Assembly: GCA_018818365.1 (NCBI GenBank)
Contig: JAHISH010000004.1
Span: 1-14,851 of the forward strand
DNA: 14,851 nucleotides
Source: Candidatus Omnitrophota bacterium
GTDB taxonomy: Bacteria > Omnitrophota > Gorgyraeia > Gygaellales > Profunditerraquicolaceae
Direction: 5' to 3'
A program made the translations under genes and the position numbers. Position 1 is the stretch's first letter. Each line of letters starts with the position of its first letter. The notes beneath the pieces are model-generated. The model made no database searches. It was not told the DNA's origin and saw only the letters and a program-made list of their open reading frames with translations. This document shows, piece by piece, positions 7,407-14,851 of the stretch.

Positions 7407-8681
7407 CTATTCTTCGGCCTCCCCTTTTTTCCCGTCTTCGATTAACGCGAAGACCTCTTGTACCATCTCCTGCAACGGCCGCATGCGCCTTTGCCTCGTA
7501 CGGCGGACCTTCAGCTCAATCATCCCTTTCTCCAGAGATTGACGGCCGATAGTAACCTGAAGCGGGATGCCTAAAAGATCCGCGTCCTTAAACTTTACCC
7601 CCGAACGCTCATCACGGTCATCAAGAAGGACCTCAACGCCTCGTGCACTAAGCGCCGCATAGACTTCTTGCGCAGACTCCATAATGCGCGCATCAGTCGT
7701 ATCTAACGGTACTACCATGACCGGATAGGGGGCGACTTCATACCCCCAGATAATGCCGTCCGCATCATGGTTCTGTTCGATGATTGAAGGGATCAAGCGC
7801 GAAACTCCGATACCATAACAACCCATGATCACGGGATTCTGCGCGCCTTGGGCATCGAGAAAGGATGCGCCAAGGACTTGGCTATATTTTGTCCCCAATT
7901 TAAAAATATGCCCCACCTCGATGGTATTCTCCTTCTTTGATGCCGCGTTGCATTTCGGGCACAAGAAACTCTTCTCCTCTTTGAACCCTTGGGCGAACGC
8001 ACACTGCGGACATACCCACACGATATCTTCTCCGTCCGCCGCAGGCACCATAAACTCATGCGAAACCTTTCCTCCCATAACCCCGGAGTCGGCTTCGGTA
8101 GTCACTATCTGCAATCCACAACGCTTAAAGATTCTTTGATACGCATCATACATCGCCTGGTAATTGCGCGCCAAGCCCTCTTCATCCTTATCAAAGCTAT
8201 AGGCGTCCTTCATAATAAATTCACAGGCCCTGATCAGGCCGAAACGCGGGCGGATCTCATCACGGAACTTAGTCTGGATCTGATATAATAAAATTGGAAG
8301 CTGCCGGTAACTGGATACGTGCGTACGCACTAACTCCGTGATGACCTCTTCATGCGTAGGCCCCAAGACGATATGCCGGTTCTTACGGTCGACGATTCGG
8401 ATCATTACCTCGCCGATATCTTTATCTCTTCCGGAACGCTGCCATAACTCCAAAGGCTGTAAGGCCGGTAATAAGACCTCCGCCGCACCGCAGGCGTCCA
8501 TCTCCTGTCGGATAATACTTTCAATATTATTCAATACACGAAGCCCCAAGGGTAAATATGAATACGCCCCTGCCATCAGCATCCTCACCATTCCCGCGCG
8601 CAATAGTAACTGGTGGCTTATTGTCTCTGCTTCTTGGGGATTCTGCCGTAACGTCGGAATTAATGACCTTGACCAATACAT
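7407..8681 (-). CDS. proS: Prolyl-tRNA synthetase, bacterial type without the INS editing domain
   Basis: This class II synthetase charges tRNA-Pro. At 424 residues it is about 150 shorter than E. coli ProRS. Class II motifs are visible: LGPTHEE (106-112), motif 2 FRDEIRPRFGLIRACEFIMKD (139-159), and motif 3 in MGCYGIGVSR (286-295). The anticodon-binding domain follows (EVAPYPVMVVPL to the end). Between SHEFMVPAADGED (207-219) and IEVGHIFKLGTKYS (254-267) there is only a short linker carrying two CxxC pairs (Cys 224/227 and 241/244), where full-length enzymes carry the roughly 180-residue INS domain that deacylates Ala-tRNA-Pro. The cysteines probably make a small zinc ribbon. The start at 8681 gives the family N-terminus (WSRSLIPTLR). 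An AAAGGA site overlapping the cpaF stop is the likely ribosome site, though it is rather distant (about 14 nt). Confidence 0.96.
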   Translation of the reverse strand: MYWSRSLIPTLRQNPQEAETISHQLLLRAGMVRMLMAGAYSYLPLGLRVLNNIESIIRQEMDACGAAEVLLPALQPLELWQRSGRDKDIGEVMIRIVDRKNRHIVLGPTHEEVITELVRTHVSSYRQLPILLYQIQTKFRDEIRPRFGLIRACEFIMKDAYSFDKDEEGLARNYQAMYDAYQRIFKRCGLQIVTTEADSGVMGGKVSHEFMVPAADGEDIVWVCPQCAFAQGFKEEKSFLCPKCNAASKKENTIEVGHIFKLGTKYSQVLGASFLDAQGAQNPVIMGCYGIGVSRLIPSIIEQNHDADGIIWGYEVAPYPVMVVPLDTTDARIMESAQEVYAALSARGVEVLLDDRDERSGVKFKDADLLGIPLQVTIGRQSLEKGMIELKVRRTRQRRMRPLQEMVQEVFALIEDGKKGEAEE

Positions 8682-8689
8682 GGGAAGTG

Positions 8690-9949
8690 TTAATCCTTTC
8701 TAAACAGATCTGCGGATAAAGAAACTCCTCTATTCTTAAACGCCTGCGCAAAAACGGGAATAATTCCTGTTGCCTTCCATCTTCCCCTTACTTCTGACTC
8801 CTTTTCCACCGAATCAATGTCATAGACAAAAAGGTCTTCTAAAACTATCTGGCCGTCCCGGATCCCATTGGTCTGAGTAATATGGGTGATCTTACGGCTG
8901 CCGTCAAGAAGCTGTTCGTGTTGGATAATAAGATTTATCGCGGAGGAGATCTGCCGGTAAATCGCCTCAAGGCTCATTCCTAATCCGGAGATAAGCATCA
9001 TCGTCTCTAGACGATGGATCACATCAGAGGGAGAACTGGCATGAATAACCGCTAATCCTCCCCGGTGTCCTGAACACATTGCCTGAAGCATGTCAACCGC
9101 CTCCACCCCTCGCACTTCTCCTAAGATTATTCTATCCGGACGCATGCGCAGCGAATTGATAAAGAGCTGCCGCAAAGAAATCTCCCCCTTGCCTTCGATA
9201 CTGGGGCCTTTCGCCTCAAGCCTGACCACATGGTCCTGCGAAAGATGTAATTCCGCCGTATCTTCTATTGTCACGATACGTTCGCGGTTGTTGATATAGG
9301 AAGAAAGCACATTGACCGTCGTGGTCTTTCCTGACCCCGTGGCCCCCGAGAATATGATATTTACTTTCGCCTTAATACTTCCGACAAGAAACTCTGCCAT
9401 GCGCGCATCCATAGTCGATACATTCACGAAATCTTCCACCCGGGAGAACTCTTTCAAAAATTTTCTAATGGTAATCGCCGGGCCGTCAGCCGCCAACGGA
9501 GGGATAATAATATTCACTCGCGTGCCCCCTTCCAGGGCAACTTCGGTATAGGGATTAGCCTCATCCACGTGCTTACGCGTTCCTTCCAGCATGCGGTAAA
9601 TAATACACATGAGCTGTTCGTTGCTTTCAAAAGACATATCCAGAAGTTCTTTCTTTCCCCGCTTCTCCACAAAGACCTTTTGGAATCCATTGATCATTAT
9701 CTCGGTAATATCGGGGTCACGTAAAAGTTTCTCTAAGGGCCCCAGCCCCACGACATCATCGAGTAACTCCATCACCATCGCTTCTTTTTCCTCTACGCCA
9801 AGGTCCCGGCGCGGACGGTTTAAAATCCCTTCAATAATAGTCTTTATCTGTTGCTGTGATTCCTCCTTATTAAAAGCCCCTTTTTCAAAGAGATACCCGT
9901 GCTGAGTGAAAAGAATCCTGCGGATTCTATCCTTTAGTGTGCCGTCCAT
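8690..9949 (-). CDS. cpaF: CpaF/TadA-family secretion ATPase (Flp/Tad pilus type)
   Basis: This is a hexameric ATPase of the type II/IV secretion superfamily, cytoplasmic and membrane-peripheral, that powers pilin assembly or retraction in Tad/Flp systems. The 419 residues show an N-terminal domain ending near ITEIMINGFQKVFVEKRGK (81-99). The RecA-like core has Walker A GATGSGKT (202-209), the acidic Asp box TIEDTAEL (227-234), Walker B RIILGEVRG (273-281) and the His box GHRGGLAVIHA (294-304). All catalytic boxes are intact. I choose the ATG at 9949, not the in-frame ATG at 10000, because GGAGGG lies 4 nt upstream and the extra 17 residues look like translated ispG end. It overlaps ispG by 23 nt and ends 8 nt before proS. 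No tadB, tadC, pilin or secretin gene is nearby, so its partners must be encoded elsewhere. The exact subtype is not certain. Confidence 0.9.
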   Translation of the reverse strand: MDGTLKDRIRRILFTQHGYLFEKGAFNKEESQQQIKTIIEGILNRPRRDLGVEEKEAMVMELLDDVVGLGPLEKLLRDPDITEIMINGFQKVFVEKRGKKELLDMSFESNEQLMCIIYRMLEGTRKHVDEANPYTEVALEGGTRVNIIIPPLAADGPAITIRKFLKEFSRVEDFVNVSTMDARMAEFLVGSIKAKVNIIFSGATGSGKTTTVNVLSSYINNRERIVTIEDTAELHLSQDHVVRLEAKGPSIEGKGEISLRQLFINSLRMRPDRIILGEVRGVEAVDMLQAMCSGHRGGLAVIHASSPSDVIHRLETMMLISGLGMSLEAIYRQISSAINLIIQHEQLLDGSRKITHITQTNGIRDGQIVLEDLFVYDIDSVEKESEVRGRWKATGIIPVFAQAFKNRGVSLSADLFRKD

Positions 9950-11012
9950 CTGACCCTCCGCTTCGCTTAAGCAGCGCCTTGACGCAGTCTGCAAATGCAA
10001 TTTTTTTAACCGCCGTGCCCTTTACAAAAAACATCCCCTCTTTCTTCCCAAATGCGATACCGATATCCGCTTCACAGGCCTCTCCGGGCCCATTGACCAT
10101 GCACCCCATTACCGCAATCTTAGAAGGAGCACCCGGTGTATACTCCTGCGCAGATAACCCCTTCTCTAAATCGCGCACCGCCTTCACCAGATCAACTTCA
10201 CAGCGGCCGCAGGTAGGACAACTGATGATCTCCGGACGGAACCGTCGTAATCCTAATGCCTCCAGGATATCCTGCGCTACCTTTACTTCATGCGCCGGGT
10301 CGTCAGTCAAAGAAATTCGCAGCGTGTCGCCTATTCCTTCTGATAAAAGTACTCCTAAGGCAATACTGGACTTGACTATCCCGCTCTCCGGTGCGCCGGT
10401 GGCAGTCACCCCTAAATGCAAAGGGTACTCACAAAGCCGGCTGATCTTTCGATACGCCTCAATCGTTTCTGCGACCCCGGAAGCCTTCAGCGAAAGCACG
10501 ATATCGCGGAAACGCATCTTTTCAAAAATAGAAACATACTGCAATGCGCTTTCTGCCATCGCAGATGAAAGAGAACGCTGCCGCAAACCGCGACGGCGGT
10601 TGACTGATCCGGAGTTTACCCCTATACGGATAGGGATCTTTCGTTCACGCGCCACCGCAATAATCTCACCTATATGCTCTCTTTTACCGATATTCCCGGG
10701 ATTAATCCTGATTTTATCGGCTCCGTGCGAAATCGCCAAAAGCGCAAGACGCCAATCAAAGTGAATATCTGCAACAAGCGGAATCTTAATCCTTGATTTT
10801 ATCGTACGCAACGCGGCGGCATCCGCATTATCCTTTACCGCCACGCGGATAATCTCACACCCGGATTTCTCTAGAGCCTGAATCTGCGCAACCGTCTTGG
10901 CCACATCCGCAGTCTTGGTCTTGGTCATCGACTGTATCGCAAGGGGGTGATTCCCCCCTATACGCAGGTTCCCGATTGCGATAACTTTTGTCTTACGGCG
11001 AATGATCTTCAT
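9927..11012 (-). CDS. ispG: 4-hydroxy-3-methylbut-2-enyl diphosphate synthase IspG (GcpE)
   Basis: IspG is the [4Fe-4S] enzyme that reductively converts MEcPP to HMBPP, the penultimate step of the MEP isoprenoid pathway. The 361 residues match the compact bacterial form without the plant-type insertion. The TIM-barrel half contains IGGNHPLAIQSMT (18-30), PLVADIHFDWRLA (78-90), KIRINPGNIG (100-109) and RIGVNSGSVN (129-138). The C-terminal cluster domain has CPTC (Cys 265, 268) and MGCMVNGPGEA (Cys304, Glu311), the four expected cluster ligands. An extra Cys271 follows the CPTC motif. The last 7 codons overlap cpaF. It sits 21 nt after rseP and shares the operon with dxr of the same pathway. 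A GGAAGG lies about 16 nt from the start, so the ribosome site is weak. Confidence 0.97.
   Translation of the reverse strand: MKIIRRKTKVIAIGNLRIGGNHPLAIQSMTKTKTADVAKTVAQIQALEKSGCEIIRVAVKDNADAAALRTIKSRIKIPLVADIHFDWRLALLAISHGADKIRINPGNIGKREHIGEIIAVARERKIPIRIGVNSGSVNRRRGLRQRSLSSAMAESALQYVSIFEKMRFRDIVLSLKASGVAETIEAYRKISRLCEYPLHLGVTATGAPESGIVKSSIALGVLLSEGIGDTLRISLTDDPAHEVKVAQDILEALGLRRFRPEIISCPTCGRCEVDLVKAVRDLEKGLSAQEYTPGAPSKIAVMGCMVNGPGEACEADIGIAFGKKEGMFFVKGTAVKKIAFADCVKALLKRSGGSDGRHTKG
9954..9959 (-). promoter_or_regulatory. Ribosome binding site deciding the cpaF start
   Basis: GGAGGG on the minus strand, 4 nt before the ATG at 9949 and inside the 3' end of ispG. It supports the shorter reading of the ATPase over the ATG at 10000, which has no such site. 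Confidence 0.75.
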
Positions 11013-11033
11013 AGGTGAGTACCTGAACCTTCC

Positions 11034-12116
11034 TTAACGGAAGAAAAACTTAGAGATCTTATCTCCGAAAATCCTCATAATATCATTATAGGTAGCCAGA
11101 ACCGCCAGGGTAATGATAAAACTGAATCCCACTTTATTTACCACGCGTTCGGTCTTGGCCCCAAGCCCTTTTCCGCGTATCTTTTCCACTGCTAACAAAA
11201 AAATATGCCCTCCGTCAAGCACCGGCAGAGGCAAAAGATTAAATAGCCCCAGGCTTACGCTTAAAACTGCAAACAGGTGTAAAACCGCAATCAAGCCCAT
11301 ACGCGCAACTTTCGAGGTAATAAAGAATATCCCTAACGGCCCCGTGACGGAATCTCTCAGAGACAATTGACCTGAAATGATTCGCCATATCCCTAAGTAC
11401 GTCATTTTGGTAATATCGATGGTCTTGCGCGAGCCCAATATACAAGACGCAAAGAAACCGTGGCGCACCGTGACGACCTCATCAAACGGGGTAACTCCTA
11501 ATATTCCCAGTGATTGTTTCTTGCCGAACGAATCTTCAAAATCTTTTTTGATTAACGGAACATCCGCCTGAAACTCTCTTCCCTCTCGCTCCACCGTAAT
11601 CCGTACTGAAGAAACATCTTTGATCTGACGTATCGCGTTCTGCAATTCATCCCAATACTTTACCGTAGTGCCTTCTATCGCCAGTATCCGATCCCCTTCT
11701 TGAATACCTGCTTGGGCAGCGCCGAAACCTTCAAGCAGCCCCCCTACCTTAGTGGTCAACGAAGGATATCCCACGAAGAAAATAAACCAAAATAATAGGA
11801 ACCCTAAGATATAGTTAAAAAGAGGGCCTAAGAAAATAATCTGGAATCGTTTCCCGGGAGGCTGCGCGAAATACTCGTCAGGCTTTCCCTGATAATCCTG
11901 GAGATTATCCCCTGCTAATTTCACATACCCTCCGAGGGGGATCGCGCTGATCTGATATTGGGTGTCTTTGTTTTTTCTCTTCCACAAGACCGGGCCTACT
12001 CCAAGAGAGAACTCTTCAACTCGTACCCCCACTCTCTTGGCCGCAAGAAAATGGCCGCATTCATGCACCATCACCAAAATCCCCAAGACTAAAATGAATA
12101 ATAAAAAAGTCAGCAT
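11034..12116 (-). CDS. rseP: RseP/S2P-type intramembrane zinc metalloprotease (M50B)
   Basis: Site-2 proteases cut transmembrane substrates such as anti-sigma factors and leftover signal peptides within the membrane. The 360 residues show the first transmembrane helix with zinc-binding HECGH (His18, Glu19, His22) and LGGYVKLAGD (61-70). The second helical region opens with LGPLFNYILGF (96-106). A single periplasmic PDZ domain lies at about 124-190 (GIQEGDRILAIEG, 137-149). The C-terminal helices contain LFNLLPLPVLDGGH (291-304), where Asp301 is the third zinc ligand. E. coli RseP has two PDZ domains, while this shorter form is common outside Proteobacteria. The ATG is 6 nt after the dxr stop, and the uppS-cdsA-dxr-rseP order is a classic arrangement. 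Its substrate cannot be told from the sequence. Confidence 0.95.
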   Translation of the reverse strand: MLTFLLFILVLGILVMVHECGHFLAAKRVGVRVEEFSLGVGPVLWKRKNKDTQYQISAIPLGGYVKLAGDNLQDYQGKPDEYFAQPPGKRFQIIFLGPLFNYILGFLLFWFIFFVGYPSLTTKVGGLLEGFGAAQAGIQEGDRILAIEGTTVKYWDELQNAIRQIKDVSSVRITVEREGREFQADVPLIKKDFEDSFGKKQSLGILGVTPFDEVVTVRHGFFASCILGSRKTIDITKMTYLGIWRIISGQLSLRDSVTGPLGIFFITSKVARMGLIAVLHLFAVLSVSLGLFNLLPLPVLDGGHIFLLAVEKIRGKGLGAKTERVVNKVGFSFIITLAVLATYNDIMRIFGDKISKFFFR

Positions 12117-12122
12117 ACCCTA

Positions 12123-13277
12123 TTAATGCGCACGCGAGATTACCTCGTGCGCTTTTTGCCGGGCCCAGGTATCTGCGGCGTAGATTTCTCCAAGCCCGGG
12201 ATTTCTCACTGTCTTATGCCCGCGCATCACTTTCTCAACTACCTGCGCGATTGCCACAAAAGAAATTCTTCTCTCTAAAAAAGACCGCACACACACCTCA
12301 TTAGCGGCATTTAACACACACGGCATCGTCCCTAATGCGTGCGCTGCCTGATAGGCAAGGCCAAGACAAGGAAAACGCTTCACACAAGGCCGTTGGAAAT
12401 GGAGTGCCTGCATGCGGTAGAAATTCAATACCGGGAAACGATTGGCTATGCGCTGAGGATAGGAAAGGGCGTATTGAATGGGAATGCGCATATCCGTTGC
12501 CGAAAGCTGCGCCATCACCACCCCATCAATAAATTCCACCATCGAATGCACAATCGCTTCAGGATGTATCACCACCTTTACCTTCTTGCTATCCACCCCG
12601 AATAGCGCCATCGCTTCCAGAAGCTCCAATCCCTTATTCATAAGCGTCGCAGAGTCTACCGTGATCTTCTTCCCCATTCTCCAACGGGGATGTTGTAAAA
12701 CACGCGCAATCGAAACTCCGGGCAGCGCCTTACGCGCCAATGTGCGCAACGGCCCGCCGGAAGCGGTTAAATATATCGTCTTCAGGCGCGTGGGATCTTC
12801 TCCTTCTAAGCATTGCCAGATCGCGGATTGTTCGCTGTCTATTGGCAATAGAGTAACCTTGTATCGACGCGCTCGTTCCCTCACCAAGGGACCAGCCATA
12901 ACCAACGCTTCTTTATTGGCCAAGGCGATCTCTTTTTTGGCTTCAATCGCTTTTAATAATGGCGACAATGCCCCTGCGCCGCTTACTGCGATTAATACTT
13001 GGTCTATGGACTTCTGGCATACAATCTCCTCTAACCCCTCTTTCCCCACATAGAGTTTTACTTTCCGTGGCAAGAGCGGCCTTATCCTTCTAGCAGCATC
13101 GTAATCCACCACATTTACCGATAAAGGCCGGAATTCTTTAATCTGCTTCAACAATACCGCAGTATTGGAATGAGTACTTAAAGCCACCACCCGGAAGCGT
13201 TCAGGTAAATGCCTTACCACCGCTAACGTACTCTCTCCGATTGACCCCGACGAGCCTAAGAGCGCGATTGACTTCAT
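12123..13277 (-). CDS. dxr: 1-deoxy-D-xylulose 5-phosphate reductoisomerase
   Basis: Dxr converts DXP to MEP with NADPH and a divalent metal, the first committed step of the MEP pathway and the target of fosmidomycin. The 384 residues match the family. Visible are the NADPH-binding LLGSSGSIGEST (6-17), ALANKEALVMAG (118-129), metal ligands in PIDSEQSA (Asp147, Glu149), TASGGP (171-176), HPRW in the flexible loop (His196, Trp199), and ITVDSATLMNKGLELLEA (205-222) with the substrate-binding Ser209, Asn214, Lys215 and metal-binding Glu218. All expected active-site residues are present. The ATG is 1 nt after the cdsA stop and has no clear Shine-Dalgarno, so translation probably depends on ribosomes finishing cdsA. 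Confidence 0.98.
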   Translation of the reverse strand: MKSIALLGSSGSIGESTLAVVRHLPERFRVVALSTHSNTAVLLKQIKEFRPLSVNVVDYDAARRIRPLLPRKVKLYVGKEGLEEIVCQKSIDQVLIAVSGAGALSPLLKAIEAKKEIALANKEALVMAGPLVRERARRYKVTLLPIDSEQSAIWQCLEGEDPTRLKTIYLTASGGPLRTLARKALPGVSIARVLQHPRWRMGKKITVDSATLMNKGLELLEAMALFGVDSKKVKVVIHPEAIVHSMVEFIDGVVMAQLSATDMRIPIQYALSYPQRIANRFPVLNFYRMQALHFQRPCVKRFPCLGLAYQAAHALGTMPCVLNAANEVCVRSFLERRISFVAIAQVVEKVMRGHKTVRNPGLGEIYAADTWARQKAHEVISRAH

Positions 13278-13278
13278 C

Positions 13279-14067
13279 TTAATTTTTGATCACGCTTAAG
13301 TAAAAATAAAATGCCGGTGCAGTAAAAAGCACGCTATCGATGGTATCCAAAACGCCGCCTAATCCCGGGAAAAGCTTTCCCGCATCCTTAATAAGACAAT
13401 CGCGCTTGATCATGGATTCGAAGAGATCTCCCAACTGCGCCATGATGCCGAAAAAGATACCCATCACCATTAAGTGGAAATAGGTGAAATGCAAAAAGGG
13501 TTTACAAAGAAGCGCCCCCCCGATGCTAAAAAGGAACCCCCCTATCGAGCCTTCGATGGATTTCTTGGGGCTGATCAAAGGCACAAAAGGAGTCTTCCCG
13601 CAGCGCATCCCTACCACGTATGCGCCGATATCCCCTAACTTAGTTATCAAGAGTATCGCGGAAAGATACCCTATATCCATAGCCCGTATTTTTATCAGAA
13701 AACTAAAAAACCACGAGATGTAAATGATGCCAAATATGGTCGTGGAGATATCCACGATGACACCGGTAGTCCCTTGCCTCCTGAATTGCATCAAGAACAG
13801 GAATAACAGCATGGAGACGATAAAAAACAATTCCCAGTTCTTTGTCGGCTCAAAACGGAATATAATCGAAAGGGGGATAATCGCTCCCAAGCCTATCCCG
13901 ACATATTTAAAACTACGGATGCCTTTCTGCTTGAGCATCCCAAAAAACTCATAGAGCCCTGCGATAATAAAACACATCACCGTGACGTAGAACATCCACT
14001 CGATAAAGATCGCGCTCACAATAACACCGACCAGGAGTATCGAACTAATGATCCGTTTAAGAAACAT
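13279..14067 (-). CDS. cdsA: Phosphatidate cytidylyltransferase (CDP-diglyceride synthase)
   Basis: CdsA is a multi-pass membrane enzyme that makes CDP-diacylglycerol from CTP and phosphatidic acid, the branch point to all phospholipids. The 262 residues consist mostly of hydrophobic helices. LGDIGAYVVGMRCGKTPFVP (144-163) and ISPKKSIEGSIGG (165-177) are the conserved cytoplasmic loops. The C-terminal signature SMIKRDCLIKDAGK...PGLGGVLDTIDS (218-245) keeps the two metal-binding Asp positions but has Leu for the usual His in PGHGG and Thr for the usual Arg in LDR. The ATG at 14067 is preferred to the in-frame ATG at 14109 because GGGAG lies 5 nt upstream and homologues start with a short cytoplasmic MxxKRI. 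It overlaps the uppS end by 11 nt. Confidence 0.94.
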   Translation of the reverse strand: MFLKRIISSILLVGVIVSAIFIEWMFYVTVMCFIIAGLYEFFGMLKQKGIRSFKYVGIGLGAIIPLSIIFRFEPTKNWELFFIVSMLLFLFLMQFRRQGTTGVIVDISTTIFGIIYISWFFSFLIKIRAMDIGYLSAILLITKLGDIGAYVVGMRCGKTPFVPLISPKKSIEGSIGGFLFSIGGALLCKPFLHFTYFHLMVMGIFFGIMAQLGDLFESMIKRDCLIKDAGKLFPGLGGVLDTIDSVLFTAPAFYFYLSVIKN

Positions 14068-14776
14068 GCACTCTCCCAAACCTTCTCTCGCGCCGCTGGT
14101 ACTGGGCAATCGTTTCCTCTAAGTCCGGCCGCTTGAAATCAGGCCAATACTTTGGAACAAAATATAACTCCGCGTAAGAAAGCTGCCAGAGCAGAAAATT
14201 ACTAATGCGCATCTCGCCGCTTGTGCGCACTAAAAGATCCGGGTCTGGAAGCCCCTCGGTAAAAAGATAATCGCTAAATGTCTCCACCGTCAGATCCTCA
14301 AGGTGCGCCGTGCCTTGCTGCACACGCCGCGCAAAGCGCTTTGCCGCCTCAACGATCTCCTGCCTGCTGCCGTAATTGATCGCCAGGACCATCACCAATC
14401 CGGTATTATCTTGCGTTTTACGCTCTGCCTCCTTCAATTTCTTTTGCAGATATGAAGGAATCGGGGGCCCCTGACCGATTATTCGTAGGCGTACGTTATT
14501 CTTGTCAAGCTCTTTGACCTCACGCTCTAAAAACAGCTGAAGATACCGCATTAAGACGGTGACCTCCGCTTTTGGCCTACTCCAGTTCTCGGTAGAGAAT
14601 GCAAAAAAAGTCGCAACCTTGATCCCTAATTCTCCCGAAGCCCTGACAATCTCCCGGACCCGCTCGATACCTTGACGATGGCCGGCCGTGCGCGAAAGCC
14701 CTCTGGCCTTAGCCCATCTGCCGTTTCCATCCATAATAAAGGCGATATGCTGCGGGATATTGTGTGTATCGAGCAT
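14057..14776 (-). CDS. uppS: Undecaprenyl diphosphate synthase (cis-prenyltransferase)
   Basis: UppS adds IPP units in cis configuration to farnesyl diphosphate, giving the C55 lipid carrier for peptidoglycan and other wall polymers. The 239 residues match the family. Signature regions are HIAFIMDGNGRWA (10-22, with catalytic Asp16), GHRQG (32-36), FAFSTENWSRP (58-68) and RTSGEMRISNFLLWQ (184-198), followed by AEL with the metal-linked Glu203. The ATG at 14776 gives the normal N-terminus. There is no Shine-Dalgarno ahead of it, only an AT-rich stretch (14793-14803) that might be a -10 region. It is the most upstream gene of the operon in this window and is coupled to cdsA by an 11-nt overlap. 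Confidence 0.97.
   Translation of the reverse strand: MLDTHNIPQHIAFIMDGNGRWAKARGLSRTAGHRQGIERVREIVRASGELGIKVATFFAFSTENWSRPKAEVTVLMRYLQLFLEREVKELDKNNVRLRIIGQGPPIPSYLQKKLKEAERKTQDNTGLVMVLAINYGSRQEIVEAAKRFARRVQQGTAHLEDLTVETFSDYLFTEGLPDPDLLVRTSGEMRISNFLLWQLSYAELYFVPKYWPDFKRPDLEETIAQYQRRERRFGRVHVS
14073..14077 (-). promoter_or_regulatory. Ribosome binding site deciding the cdsA start
   Basis: GGGAG on the minus strand, 5 nt before the ATG at 14067, within the last codons of uppS. It argues against the longer reading that starts at 14109. Confidence 0.65.
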
Positions 14777-14851
14777 TTCGTAACTGGTAACGTATTTTTA
14801 TATGTAAGGGACAGGGTGAGTAGTGGGTAATGAGTCGGGTTGTGGGAATAA
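14777..14851. repeat. Gene-free upstream stretch with degenerate 7-nt tandem units
   Basis: No coding sequence is evident in these 75 nt. On the plus strand three heptamers run head to tail at 14815-14835 (GGTGAGT, AGTGGGT, AATGAGT), and nearer uppS two further 7-nt units begin with GTAAC (14780 and 14787). Between them lies an AT-rich segment (14793-14803; minus strand ATATAAAAATA) that could hold a -10 box, but no -35 partner is seen. The window edge cuts the stretch, so its full extent is unknown. Confidence 0.35.

Overview
The window is a densely packed stretch of bacterial chromosome, and every gene reads on the minus strand. In transcription order (right to left) it encodes undecaprenyl diphosphate synthase (uppS), CDP-diglyceride synthase (cdsA), DXP reductoisomerase (dxr), an S2P-type membrane protease (rseP), HMBPP synthase (ispG), a CpaF/TadA-type secretion ATPase, prolyl-tRNA synthetase (proS), rimP, nusA, infB, tryptophanyl-tRNA synthetase (trpS), scpA, ruvB and a queH that runs off the left edge. 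The organism is a Gram-negative-type or otherwise diderm-like bacterium of moderate GC content. The merged gene order (envelope/isoprenoid block joined to a nusA-infB block, with a stray Tad ATPase inside) resembles uncultivated lineages such as Omnitrophota. That placement is inference, because no rRNA or other marker for phylogeny is present. Three [4Fe-4S]-type proteins (IspG, a four-Cys TrpRS, QueH) would fit an anaerobic lifestyle.

Right block (about 9.9-14.8 kb): uppS-cdsA-dxr-rseP-ispG supplies lipid precursors. Dxr and IspG are MEP-pathway enzymes leading to IPP/DMAPP, UppS uses IPP to build the undecaprenyl carrier, CdsA makes CDP-diacylglycerol, and RseP is an intramembrane protease. 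Genes overlap or are separated by 1-21 nt, so they form one operon. Middle block (3.4-9.95 kb): a CpaF-type ATPase overlaps the ispG end and leads into proS-rimP-nusA-infB, the classic translation/transcription cluster. The cluster continues into trpS instead of the usual rbfA/truB. Left block (0.5-3.3 kb): trpS-scpA-ruvB are joined by overlaps and cover tRNA charging, chromosome condensation and recombination. queH (tRNA queuosine synthesis) follows.

The most unusual object is not a gene. The whole spacer between ruvB and queH (about 170 nt) is one large, branched, imperfect inverted repeat with roughly 39 bp in its main stem plus a stem-and-hairpin head. It begins 2 nt after the ruvB stop and ends 5 nt before the queH start. 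A 17-bp AT-rich palindrome overlaps its outer arm and contains the queH start codon. It could be a structured RNA leader, a long attenuator/processing site or a foldback mobile element; I recognise no known class. Other points of interest are the ProRS without its editing insertion domain, the Fe-S-type TrpRS, the solitary Tad ATPase in a housekeeping operon, and a CdsA with an altered signature.
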